Source: Lachancea thermotolerans CBS 6340 (taxonomy: Eukaryota > Ascomycota > Saccharomycetes > Saccharomycetales > Saccharomycetaceae). From it: DNA of 64,000 nucleotides. The notes below the pieces were generated by a model. The model was not told where the DNA came from and ran no database searches. It saw only the letters and a list, made by a program, of their open reading frames with translations. The translations under genes and the position numbers were made by a program. Where the stretch lies: positions 1,426,001 to 1,490,000 of the forward strand of contig NC_013081.1 in NCBI RefSeq assembly GCF_000142805.1, written 5' to 3'. Positions 34,844 through 44,413 of this stretch are shown here, piece by piece (the first letter of the stretch is position 1; every line of letters begins with the position of its first letter).

Positions 34844-37345
34844 ATGAAGCGACAGAGCTCTGCAGGCGGGAAAGCAAAGGAGGTTCGCAGGGTCAAAACC
34901 TTCACAGGGTGCTGGACATGTCGTTCTAGGAAAGTTAAGTGTGACTTAGGCAAACCAACCTGCCAGCGTTGTGATAAATCAGGGCTTGAGTGCGGCGGGT
35001 ACGACATAAAGCTGCGATGGTCACAACCAATCAGATTCGATAACTTCGGCCAAGTTGATCCAAACACTTCAAGCTCGGCATGTGCAGATGAACCACAATC
35101 ACAGAGGCGTAATGTTGGATTCGTGACTTACAAAGATGAATATGAGTTCTACGAAGACATGGACGACGAGCTATCAGAACTTCACTCTCCTTCATTAGAC
35201 AAAATAGCCGACAATAAGACTTGGATTATAAAGAAGTTTGGTGTCTTTCGCGGCACGGACAAAGTCAAAACCAAACACGTTCCACGGCGCAAGAAACGAC
35301 GGAAGCAAGACCAGCAATCGCGTTCTCCCAAAATTCGGTCGGAGGTTTCAGGAGTCACAAGTTCTAATATGGGAGATGATACAGAGCTGCACTCCGCACA
35401 AAACATTGCAAATTTATTTGATTTCGACCTCTCAATGAATTTCAACGGAAATGAATGGATTGCTAATGAACTCCGAGACGATGCCTTGCTGTCTGCATCG
35501 GCAATACAGGGAATTCCCATGGATAGCCTTTTCGATCGGCCCAAGAATTTTAGCACTTCCTTGCCAGCTACCAGCGAATCATCAAATACCTCAGCACCAC
35601 GTTCAGAAGGTCCTTCAGTTCAAGAAAGTCAGGACAAACAGCGACATAATAGCCAGCAGACCGGTTCTGTTAATGGAGCTGATTTCTCTCAAATTTATAA
35701 GCTGTTATTTCATAGGGGTCCCGATCTTCTTCGCACACATAGGTCCAATTCAGTTCCCACAGATCATCAGAGCACTCCACGTACAATCGTGCCTCTCCAA
35801 AACATAATATTAGTCGATTCCTCCGGCCCCGAAGGTCACATGCCTAAGGAAGTACTAGAGGTTGTTGAATCTGAGGTTCCAGAACCTAGGATATTCAACG
35901 TCCCCAATAATAGTAATCCTTTACTCACACTTCCCACTACAGGTCTCAAAGTTCATGGGTTGACTAGATTCCTGCTTAATTACTATTTGCAGAACGTAGT
36001 CGACCTTATGACAGTTGTGGCTCTACCAACTAATCCTTGGCGGACTATCTATTTCCCACGCGCATCTCGGGCTTTAGGTGATCTTGCTGGCGTCGGGTAC
36101 ACATCTAATTCTCGAAACTCACTCTTAAATGCAATTTTAGCAGTTTCATGCTTCAACCTACAAAGTAAATTTCCTAGGAACTCCCCCGAAATGAGATACT
36201 ACGTTCAACTTGGGATTGAACTCAGGGGCCAAGCCTCTGATTTTCTGAAAATTTGTCTCGAATCCACTGCTAAACAAGAGCGATACAAGGACATCTTAAC
36301 GGCAATCCTGTCTATGAATTCCATAGATGTTGTCTGGGGCACTATGGCAGATTGTCAATACCACCTGATGCTCTGCGAAAACTTGGTGGAAGAGAGAATG
36401 AAAACGAGGCCCAAGATATCCGGCAAAGCCAGATCTCTTCATAGGATTTTTTCATTCCTGAAATTAATACAGGACAGCACGGCCCTGGATAAAGTGCAGG
36501 AAAAGGAAATTGTTCTCGGAAAGAGCCAGTCCGAAAACTTGGAAGAGGAGCTTAACAGAGGTGATCAAGAAGAAATGGGCGAGTTTAAAGAATCATTAGA
36601 CGAAGTCAACGGGAAAATTCGCATTGAATTTGTGAAGCACGGGGGAGGAAGCGGTAGCACACCAATTTTCACGAACATTGCAAGCCAAACCTACTACTAC
36701 CCATCAAGCACAGCAGCAAACAACGACTTTTTAAGTACAGATGCGCTTTACGGCCTACCGAACTCTATCATCCTACTCTTTTCTGACTGTGTAAGACTCG
36801 CCAGACATCGAGAGTACTATAGGATGCGCAAGCTCGATATCCCTTCATCTTACTATGTGCTTTGTACTACATTCGAGAAGAAACTCATGGGTTGGAAATC
36901 TGAATGGAATTTTTTTAAACCGGATACCAGAGATTTCTTGAACGATACCGTTGAGGGGGTTTATCACCATACCATTAGCTTTTACGAGGGCTTGATTATT
37001 TACCATCATACGATGGTTCGAGGCCAAGGGCACAAGGGGGTTCAAAACAACGTGGGGAAAGTCTTGGATCACCTTGATAAACTCGCAGCTCTGATACACG
37101 ACAAAGGTGTCAAGATTGTCCCACTTATTTGGCAAGGATTTATAGCGGGTTGTGCAGCCATTGACACCGGCTTGCAGTTGAAATTTAAGGAGTGGGCTGC
37201 GAAACTAGCAAATTCGGGAATGGGTTCCTATTGGGGTGCGAGGCAAATCATGTTTGAAGTATGGAGAAGGCGTATGAATGGGGAACATTGTGACAACTGG
37301 TTCGACGTTTACAGAGACTGGGAAATGAATTTGATGCTTTCCTAA
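34844..37345 (+). CDS. ARG81: Arg81 (ArgRII), Zn2Cys6 arginine-sensing regulator
   Basis: The 833-residue protein (880 in S. cerevisiae) has a complete N-terminal Zn2Cys6 cluster with cysteines at 23, 26, 33, 40, 43 and 50 (CWTCRSRKVKC, CQRCDKSGLEC). The family feature YDIKLRWSQP follows, and a fungal transcription-factor middle/C-terminal domain lies at about 370-830. Arg81 acts with Arg80, Mcm1 and Arg82 to repress arginine synthesis and induce arginine catabolism. Its position next to TAF13 supports orthology. A Lys/Arg-rich patch (RRKKRRKQ) near residue 145 may be a nuclear signal. Confidence 0.93.
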   Translation: MKRQSSAGGKAKEVRRVKTFTGCWTCRSRKVKCDLGKPTCQRCDKSGLECGGYDIKLRWSQPIRFDNFGQVDPNTSSSACADEPQSQRRNVGFVTYKDEYEFYEDMDDELSELHSPSLDKIADNKTWIIKKFGVFRGTDKVKTKHVPRRKKRRKQDQQSRSPKIRSEVSGVTSSNMGDDTELHSAQNIANLFDFDLSMNFNGNEWIANELRDDALLSASAIQGIPMDSLFDRPKNFSTSLPATSESSNTSAPRSEGPSVQESQDKQRHNSQQTGSVNGADFSQIYKLLFHRGPDLLRTHRSNSVPTDHQSTPRTIVPLQNIILVDSSGPEGHMPKEVLEVVESEVPEPRIFNVPNNSNPLLTLPTTGLKVHGLTRFLLNYYLQNVVDLMTVVALPTNPWRTIYFPRASRALGDLAGVGYTSNSRNSLLNAILAVSCFNLQSKFPRNSPEMRYYVQLGIELRGQASDFLKICLESTAKQERYKDILTAILSMNSIDVVWGTMADCQYHLMLCENLVEERMKTRPKISGKARSLHRIFSFLKLIQDSTALDKVQEKEIVLGKSQSENLEEELNRGDQEEMGEFKESLDEVNGKIRIEFVKHGGGSGSTPIFTNIASQTYYYPSSTAANNDFLSTDALYGLPNSIILLFSDCVRLARHREYYRMRKLDIPSSYYVLCTTFEKKLMGWKSEWNFFKPDTRDFLNDTVEGVYHHTISFYEGLIIYHHTMVRGQGHKGVQNNVGKVLDHLDKLAALIHDKGVKIVPLIWQGFIAGCAAIDTGLQLKFKEWAAKLANSGMGSYWGARQIMFEVWRRRMNGEHCDNWFDVYRDWEMNLMLS

Positions 37346-37655
37346 GCAAGGAAGCCCGTGTATAGAAGTAAGTTAATTACGGAAATAGAACCTACAATAT
37401 AAAGGATAAGCAACCCAGTTATTAGTAGCTCGTGAACTCAACACGAAACGTTGTGTAGTTCAGGGATAAAATTTCGAAGTGTGCTAACAATTTGCTTTAA
37501 TTTACCGAGATCACGTGCCTTGCACTGAAAGGGACAATTCCGGTTTTTCGAGGGACGTTTCAGCTCGAGACGTTGTATAAAAGGGGAAAGAAAGTTGGTT
37601 TTGCGGGGAATAACCTTTCAGCCACATTACATAGCCACTTTGTGATTAATACAAA
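37346..37655. promoter_or_regulatory. Promoter of the YMR315W-like gene
   Basis: The stretch contains CACGTG at 37512-37517 and a TATAAAAG box at about 37575, some 80 bp before the ATG. A strong TATA box suggests regulated, high expression. Confidence 0.45.
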
Positions 37656-38708
37656 ATGGATTCAGTATTGAACGTGGGAATAGTTGGAACAGGGATTTTC
37701 GCGAGAGATTCGCATTTACCTGCCTATCAGCAACTGCCCAATGAGTTCAAGGTGGTAGCTGCTTTCAACAGGACTAAAAGTAAAGCGGAAGCGTTCGCGG
37801 AAGATGCAGGAATTGAGAAAGAAAAAGTTTTCGACAATCTGGACGATATGCTGAAAGATGAGTCAATCTCTGCTATTGATGCACTGCTTCCAGCACAATT
37901 CAATGCAGAGACTGTGGAGAAGTGCATTGCTGCCAGGAAACCAGTCATTTTGGAAAAGCCGATCGCCGCGACAATGGCTCAGGCAAGAAAAATCGTTGAA
38001 ATGTCAGATGCCACGACCCTTCCTATTGGAATCGCTGAGAATTGGCTGTTCATGAATGCTGCCAGCGCGCTAAAGGAGCAGTTAGCAGAGATCGGGCCAA
38101 TCACAGCATTCACTTACAACTCTACGGGGCCTTTTGTGAAGGAAAACAAATACCTTTCAACATCCTGGAGGCAGAACCCTGAACATATTGGTGGATTCCT
38201 TTCTGACGGCGGCGTTCACCAATTGGCTTTGCTCACCGAAGTTTTGGGGGAGGTTGAATCGGTGAGCGCGCTGACCAAACAGGTTCGTAAGCAATCCGGT
38301 ACAGACGATGTCGTGTTCTCGACTGTAAAGCTTAGAGACTCCGACGTTATTGGAACCTTTACCTACGGCTCTGCGTTCGGGTCGTGCAAGAAGTCCGTGT
38401 ACTTCAAGGTGTATGGGCTTAATGGTGCCGCAACACTTGACTTGTCGGACAAAAAGAAGCCTGTGATTAAGGTCACAGTTGGCGACTCGGCAGAAGCGAA
38501 CGCAAAGGAAAATACGATTGAGATTGACGAGCACCCATCAGGCGGCATTCAAGAGGAATTCCTGAACTTTCGCGAGTCAATTCTGAAAAAAGAAAAACGA
38601 GTAATCAGAGGCTCGCCCCGAGTTGCGTTCCATCACTTGGCTTGCGTTGCTGCGTTTTTGGACTCTTCTGCTAAGGATGGAGACAGCGTGGTCGTCGAGC
38701 AGCCTTGA
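37656..38708 (+). CDS. NADP(H)-dependent Gfo/Idh/MocA oxidoreductase, YMR315W-like
   Basis: The 350 residues align along their length with S. cerevisiae YMR315W (349). The Rossmann fold is NVGIVGTGIFARDSHLPAY, the EKP motif VILEKPIA holds the catalytic lysine, and the C-terminal sheet carries TGPFVKENKYLSTSWRQNPEHIGGFLSDGGVHQ as separate conserved blocks. The S. cerevisiae protein helps maintain NADPH and is stress-induced; the substrate is uncertain. No paralogue is seen nearby. Confidence 0.92.
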   Translation: MDSVLNVGIVGTGIFARDSHLPAYQQLPNEFKVVAAFNRTKSKAEAFAEDAGIEKEKVFDNLDDMLKDESISAIDALLPAQFNAETVEKCIAARKPVILEKPIAATMAQARKIVEMSDATTLPIGIAENWLFMNAASALKEQLAEIGPITAFTYNSTGPFVKENKYLSTSWRQNPEHIGGFLSDGGVHQLALLTEVLGEVESVSALTKQVRKQSGTDDVVFSTVKLRDSDVIGTFTYGSAFGSCKKSVYFKVYGLNGAATLDLSDKKKPVIKVTVGDSAEANAKENTIEIDEHPSGGIQEEFLNFRESILKKEKRVIRGSPRVAFHHLACVAAFLDSSAKDGDSVVVEQP

Positions 38709-39400
38709 ATCTAAAATCTTGTATACGACGTTGTTTCCTACAATAATGTTTACCAATATGGACAAAAACTATGTTTTGTGATTATGAATATGACGCGGAA
38801 TAATTAAACATGTAAAAACCTAAATAGAAAAAGGTTACCAATAGCGAAGCCTTGTGATACAGAGCCAAGAAGCAAGTTCATAAAGGCTAAAGTTATACGG
38901 ATTTTCTCATAAACGATGTGAACAATGCGTAAAAATGTGTATTTTTAGCGCTAAATTGTTGTACAATCGATATTGACTGAGAGCTCAAATAAAAATCTCG
39001 AGACACACATATACGTGTTTCAACGGGTTTTTCTGTAGTACCATTCAGTCCAGCAGTGAAATTTGGAAACTCCTCTTTGTGGTGTATAGGATTGTGTTCA
39101 TGAGCTAAGATGCATAAAAGTGACTCTGTTGTATATTCAGCTTCGCCATTAGTCAGCGTGAGCCGGAAATGGCATCTTTTTGAAGCCCGTCGATTTAACT
39201 GTTCTAAAAAAAGAAACGGTTCAGTTTCCCTTGAAAGAGGGCATTATAGCGGTCGCATCTTCCGCAACAATGGTACGGTGGTGTGATGTGGTCCGCTGCT
39301 CAAAGAAGGGTATTAATTTGAAGTGCAGATCTTGAATTTGCCGTCGAACCTCAGGCCGATAAACCTTTTTTTATTGAAACCTAGATTTTTCTCCTATCAA
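38709..39400. other. 0.69 kb intergenic upstream of YHB1
   Basis: The region is A/T-rich. TTAGTCAGC near 39151 resembles a Yap-type site, weakly. Its last 84 bases (39317-39400) are open in frame with YHB1 but lack an ATG (see findings). Confidence 0.4.
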
Positions 39401-40603
39401 ATGCTTTCCGAACAGACGCGCAATATTGTTAAGGCCACAGTGCCAGTCCTAGAACAACATGGCACAACAATCACGACGGTTTTCTACCGGAATATGCTAT
39501 CGGAACACAAAGAACTCTTGAACATATTCAACAAAACCAATCAATCAAGAGGCCTGCAACCCACCGCTCTGGCGACAACTGTGTTGGCGGCGGCAAAGCA
39601 TATCGATAATCTTGAAGCACTTGCGCCTTATGTTGTGGAAATTGGCCACAAGCATCGTGCGTTGCAAGTGTTACCGGAACACTATCCTATTGTTGGCAAA
39701 CATTTGCTAGGAGCTATTAAAGAGGTCTTAGGAGATGCTGCCACTGAAGACATCATTAACGCTTGGGCAGAAGCTTACGGCGCTATTGCTCAAATTTTTA
39801 TTGACGTGGAAGCCGATCTGTATCGAAAGGCAGCCTGGAGCGGCTGGAAGCCATTCAAGGTTGCCGAAAGAAGAAATGTTGCTACTGAAGTTGTTGAGTT
39901 TAGGGTCGTACCATCCGAAGCCTCAGGCATTGATCTCTCAAATACTTCCTTTGTGCCTGGCCAATACGTAACAGCCAAGACGCACCCAACCAATGAAAAC
40001 AACAAATACGATGCTCTGCGCCACTACTCCATATGCTCCTCTTCAGCAGCCAAAGGCCTAAAATTTGCGGTGAAGCGCGAGCACGATGGAGTTCATTCTG
40101 GCCTAGTTTCGACTTACCTTCATGACAGCATCAAAGAGGGAGACGTGATATATTTAAGCGCACCAGCTGGGGACTTTGCACTAGATAGCAACTTGACGAA
40201 GCAAAACGAGATTCCGCTCGTGCTCTTGAGTGCGGGAATTGGAGTCACTCCTTTGGTATCCATGTTAGAAGAACAGATTGAAGCTAACCCCTCAAGGCCT
40301 ATTGTTTGGATTCAGTCCGCATTTAACCGGGATAGTCAGCCTTTTGCTTCGCGTGTTGAAGATCTGCTAAAAAAGTGCGGCAATGTTACTGTTCATTCCG
40401 TTCACACCGAAACAATGCCTCGTATAGATACCGGATATCTTTCTGAAAAGCTGCCTAGCCACTCAGACATATACGTGTGCGGTTCTTCCCAGTTCATGTC
40501 AGGAATGATCAAAATGCTCAAGAAGCTCGAGTACAAAGATGAGAGGATTCATTACGAGCCATTTGGTCCAAAAATGGCTACTGAGCTCTCGAGCAACTGC
40601 TGA
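39401..40603 (+). CDS. YHB1: Flavohemoglobin, nitric oxide dioxygenase
   Basis: The 400-residue product (399 in S. cerevisiae) starts MLSEQTRNIVKATVPVLEQ. The globin domain (about 1-140) includes the proximal histidine region EIGHKHRALQV. The FAD domain has RHYSICSS, and the NAD domain has LSAGIGVTPLVSM and IYVCGSSQFM. The enzyme detoxifies nitric oxide to nitrate using NADPH. The ATG at 39401 is the first in frame and matches the family start. Upstream in-frame codons could give a longer isoform from a non-AUG codon, with features of a mitochondrial presequence; Yhb1 has been found in both cytosol and mitochondria in S. cerevisiae. Confidence 0.95.
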   Translation: MLSEQTRNIVKATVPVLEQHGTTITTVFYRNMLSEHKELLNIFNKTNQSRGLQPTALATTVLAAAKHIDNLEALAPYVVEIGHKHRALQVLPEHYPIVGKHLLGAIKEVLGDAATEDIINAWAEAYGAIAQIFIDVEADLYRKAAWSGWKPFKVAERRNVATEVVEFRVVPSEASGIDLSNTSFVPGQYVTAKTHPTNENNKYDALRHYSICSSSAAKGLKFAVKREHDGVHSGLVSTYLHDSIKEGDVIYLSAPAGDFALDSNLTKQNEIPLVLLSAGIGVTPLVSMLEEQIEANPSRPIVWIQSAFNRDSQPFASRVEDLLKKCGNVTVHSVHTETMPRIDTGYLSEKLPSHSDIYVCGSSQFMSGMIKMLKKLEYKDERIHYEPFGPKMATELSSNC

Positions 40604-42782
40604 TAAGGGACCCCATCACACATTTATAGTGACTGCCGCCTGTGACAGTAAAACTCTTGTAAAAAGAAACAAATATATTATTTATGACAATACTTTGGAT
40701 AGGCTGAGATGAAACTTCCTTGGGGAATTAAACATGTCGTTCAGATCATTGATTAATAGTGGCATTGTGAAACGTTAACGAACTTAGTAGATTATCCTGA
40801 ACTGAGGACAAGGGCAACGATGAGAGGACATCTCCTGCTGCGGTCTTCTAAAGAATTTCTAACATTGGACAACGAGATGACCTCGCGATTATTCAAGCTT
40901 TCAGACATATCCCTTTGCTCTATTAAACGTATTCGAGTCCCGCTGGTAGCGAGTGATCGAACATGGTTAACATTGGTTTGCTTCTCGAACTGCCATGTGT
41001 ATGACAAAATGCTGCTTCATAAGCTGAACAAATACTTCTATGTCACGGAGTTCGAATAAGAAATCCACTAGCGCTCAATTAGAGATGCACATGGGATAGA
41101 AGCATCATTTCCACCAAGACCCTCCCAGGCCTTTTACGCAGCTTTAAAATTTAAACGCCCGATTATCTAAGATGCTACAAACGTTCTGGCCTAGAGTGTT
41201 CCTGCATGATTTGAACTCAAGAACTAAATACGAACTTCACGATCATTCAAAGAATATAAGTTCTCCCAGCAAAATCGAAGGGTAACATAAAGGCCCTACC
41301 GACTTGAAGCTTAAGTCACGGAATAACAAAAAATCTTGTGTCACGATGTTAGCAGGGGCTCTTGAGGGAACCGGTATCTGTAGGAAGAGACCTACATGGT
41401 GTTTGCCATCCGGTGGCAGTTCCAGCGCGTTGCTGTCTCGAGTTCATGCCACTCGTCATTATCCTAGGTACGATGGATGGATTGAAGTCACAGGGGGGTT
41501 TAGGAAAAGCTGGATGCCTTCCCTTGATTAATTCAGAAATCTCGCTGTTTCTCACCGTGCTTTGCTTAACGGTGCCTCAATGCGCACATGCCCCTAAAAT
41601 GTTCACACATAATGGAGGCACCATTTGATGTGACTTGCGGTAGCTAGATCGCGGGCCCAATTATGCGGGCACGACCAATATATATCTGCGGCTCGCGCGG
41701 CACACCTTGTAGAACTGAATGTGAACCCTCGCAAACAGCAAGCAAAAGTCGTTGAACTCAGATCCACCTATCTGCACTAAATGAGTTTTTTGAGCGAGAA
41801 CTGCTCAGTTCTACATCCAACTTTGCACACCTCAGCTTTTAATGCCTAAAAATAGTTCGCCTAAGCTCAATAAGCATTATAGTTCACAGTGTCAGGGTGC
41901 TAAGCATTTCGCGCGTGAAAAGCTAGCCAGGAGTCTGTAACTAATGCAATAAGGGCGCTTTCGTTGTTAGCTAGGAAGTCAAGTAATCGCTTTAACAATA
42001 TTACACCCTATATGATACGGGAATGTCTGTATAAAAATATAGGAGCCTTCTTCCATAGCGCTTTCTGGTGAAATATTGTTCTGTTGCTAATCATATTCGA
42101 GAAAGCGGGGTTTTCTGGGCCCGTTGATACATGTCCTAACCTTAAACTCGGCCGGTTAGCACAAGCCCTTTTTAATTCAATGTACGTCTTTTATTTACAA
42201 TTTGATGGCTAAATTTTGAAAAAAATGCTCACGTTTTAGAGATTGAAATGGCTTCGCTTTCGGGAAGATTGGTTGAACGTCCGTTGCTGAGAGGTGGAAT
42301 TTTATCCGAGGTAGTATCTATATTATGACCAAATTTATTGAAAAATGCTAATATGTCAACAGTTGTTAAACCCAATATATGGATTCAATCCAATTACTAG
42401 ACTTGCGTAAATACCCATGTTTCTAGCGAGGCGTGTTTCCACTGACTTTCTGTAAATGTGAAGAGCACTTAATTTTCGAGGTGCGGAGAAGCCGAGAGAA
42501 CTCTTTCCTAAAAAAAATAGCTCAACAAGGAAGCACAACTGTGGCATCGCGTGCTTGCAAATGCAAGCTGCTTATTCTAACCGGCCCTGTGAACTAGCGG
42601 TTTCAAGCTAAGATTCAAGGCTCTAGGTTCCCGTTCGGGCTTCATGCATTCAATCGACCAACTGTCTCATTCACCCAAAGTCTCGTGATTACTTCCCTTC
42701 GAAGTCACTGTAGTGGGTTGACCATATAAAAGAGAAGTATACGCAGAAGACTACTGGAGGAGTCGCTTGACTTCTTGCAAGA
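40604..42782. other. 2.2 kb intergenic region, no recognised gene
   Basis: This is the largest gap in the right part. Short ORFs (40820-41059; 41362-41628) show no family I know. The stretch 41300-41640 is richer in G+C than its surroundings and could be a decayed gene, but nothing supports a name. A faint tRNA-Leu-like string near 42598-42656 was considered and rejected. A TATAAAA-type box near 42726 serves the next gene. Confidence 0.4.
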
Positions 42783-43928
42783 ATGCCATTCTCTTCAACT
42801 GCAACTATTCATGGCGATGATCGTCTGAACCGAGTTAGCGATGTGGCGCCTCCTATTAATGTTTCTACCACCTTCCGCTACGACGATGAGCATCTCGAGC
42901 CTGCTACTATCTCTACGGGGACACACACTTCAGATAGCCCGATGATATACTCCAGACTCGGGCACCCGAATGCTGATCGTTTAGAAGTTGTTCTTACAGA
43001 GATTCTTGATGGGCCAACAGTTGTTTATGCGTCGGGACTCGCAGCTTACCACGCGATCTTGATCCACGTCAATCCAAAAAGGCTCTTTCAGCCGCATTGC
43101 TATCACGGCTGTGAGGCTGTGGCTAAAATCATCTCAAGGATTAGTGGTATGGAAATTTTGCCCCTTGAGAATCTCGAGGATAAATGCCAGTCCGGGGACC
43201 TAGTACACTTAGAGGACCCTGGAAATCCATACGGCGAGGTAGTGAATCTCGATGAATTCGCCGAAAAAATCCACCGGGCAGGAGCCTTAATGTTGGTTGA
43301 TTCGACTCTTGCCCCTCCTCCTCTCAGAAACACCTGGGAATTTGGGGCTGACATCGTGATGCACTCTGGTACTAAGTACTTTGGTGGACATTCAGACCTT
43401 CTTAGTGGCATCGTAAGCGTTCGTGATGAGAAAGTTGCTCAGCAGTTGAGAAACGATAGGACATATCTAGGAACGATCCCTGCCAGCCTTGAAAGCTATC
43501 TTTTGCTGAGGTCCTTGAGAACAATGGAGATCAGGGTTTTAAAGCAGTCCAGTAATTGTACCCGTCTTGTGGAGTATCTTGCTTCTCATAAGGACAGATA
43601 TAACTCTGTGGTAAAGGATATTCGCCACGCCAGTCTTCAGAAAGAAGAATTCGTGAAGAAACAGCTGCCTGGCGGATATGGCCCTGTGTTTTCCCTTTTA
43701 CTGTTTTCACAAGAACAATGTAAATTACTCGTGAAAAACACGGTCCTTTTTCAACATGCGACATCCTTAGGAGGTGCTGAATCCCTCATAGAATGGAGGG
43801 CTATGAGCGATCCTTTTGCAAACCGTAACCTAATCAGGGTTTCAGTCGGTCTAGAGAATGCAGAAGATTTGATTGAAGATCTTGCAGGTACTCTTGAAAA
43901 AATAGAAAAGGGAGATCTGACTTGGTAG
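42783..43928 (+). CDS. Cys/Met metabolism PLP enzyme, YHR112C-like
   Basis: The 381 residues form a cystathionine-gamma-synthase/lyase type fold: SRLGHPNADRLE, VYASGLAAYHAIL, EDPGNPYGEVV, LMLVDSTLAPP and the cofactor lysine in MHSGTKYFGGHSDLLSG. Length and sequence fit S. cerevisiae YHR112C (378), annotated as a putative cystathionine-type enzyme with no settled reaction. Nearby sulfur-related genes make a role in thiol or sulfur amino acid metabolism plausible, which is inference. Confidence 0.85.
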   Translation: MPFSSTATIHGDDRLNRVSDVAPPINVSTTFRYDDEHLEPATISTGTHTSDSPMIYSRLGHPNADRLEVVLTEILDGPTVVYASGLAAYHAILIHVNPKRLFQPHCYHGCEAVAKIISRISGMEILPLENLEDKCQSGDLVHLEDPGNPYGEVVNLDEFAEKIHRAGALMLVDSTLAPPPLRNTWEFGADIVMHSGTKYFGGHSDLLSGIVSVRDEKVAQQLRNDRTYLGTIPASLESYLLLRSLRTMEIRVLKQSSNCTRLVEYLASHKDRYNSVVKDIRHASLQKEEFVKKQLPGGYGPVFSLLLFSQEQCKLLVKNTVLFQHATSLGGAESLIEWRAMSDPFANRNLIRVSVGLENAEDLIEDLAGTLEKIEKGDLTW

Positions 43929-44413
43929 CTACCCAAATGGTAGGTACCGTTCCTCTCTATAGGGACTTCAAATTACATGATTTTAAAAAAACTCTACAAG
44001 TTGGGCAATGCTTGTAACTAAAGCCGCTCTCCGAATGGTAGTCAACGTAGGAGGTGTGATCTTTTTACCGCCCAGCTTGGTTTCAGAAGGAACGGGACCT
44101 GGGACGAAATAACATGAAAACTTTTTGTTTAAGAACACCATATACCTCAAATTCGCTAACAAGTTTTAAGAGTGCAAAGCTCGCCCCGTGCGATGCTCTC
44201 CACCTCTCCCAGTCACGCAATATTCGATGAGCGCATGATTACTGACAATTTTTTGCTATAATTATTGGCCATATCTCCCTGTAACTTTTTAAATGTAAAT
44301 ACGATTAGGGAAAGTGGTCATTTATTTTTGTTAGCGAAAGTGGCAGTTTGGCTTTTATAACATTTTTGGAAGACGTTTTTTCAGATGTGATTCAAAACCT
44401 TGCTTAATGTATG
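43929..44413. other. 0.49 kb convergent intergenic, nothing seen
   Basis: The 3' ends of the PLP enzyme gene and the permease face each other. The region is A/T-rich with no recognised element. Confidence 0.4.

Noticed and set aside
41362-41628. 88-codon frame in the 2.2 kb gap after YHB1
   Set aside because: It has a non-ATG start and no recognisable family. It may be a gene relic but nothing supports it.
42598-42656. tRNA-Leu-like string (AGCGGT ... CTAAG ATTCAAG ... variable-arm-like hairpin)
   Set aside because: There is no proper B box (GGTTCGANTCC) and no matching acceptor arms. At best it would be a very decayed tRNA relic; the similarity may be chance.
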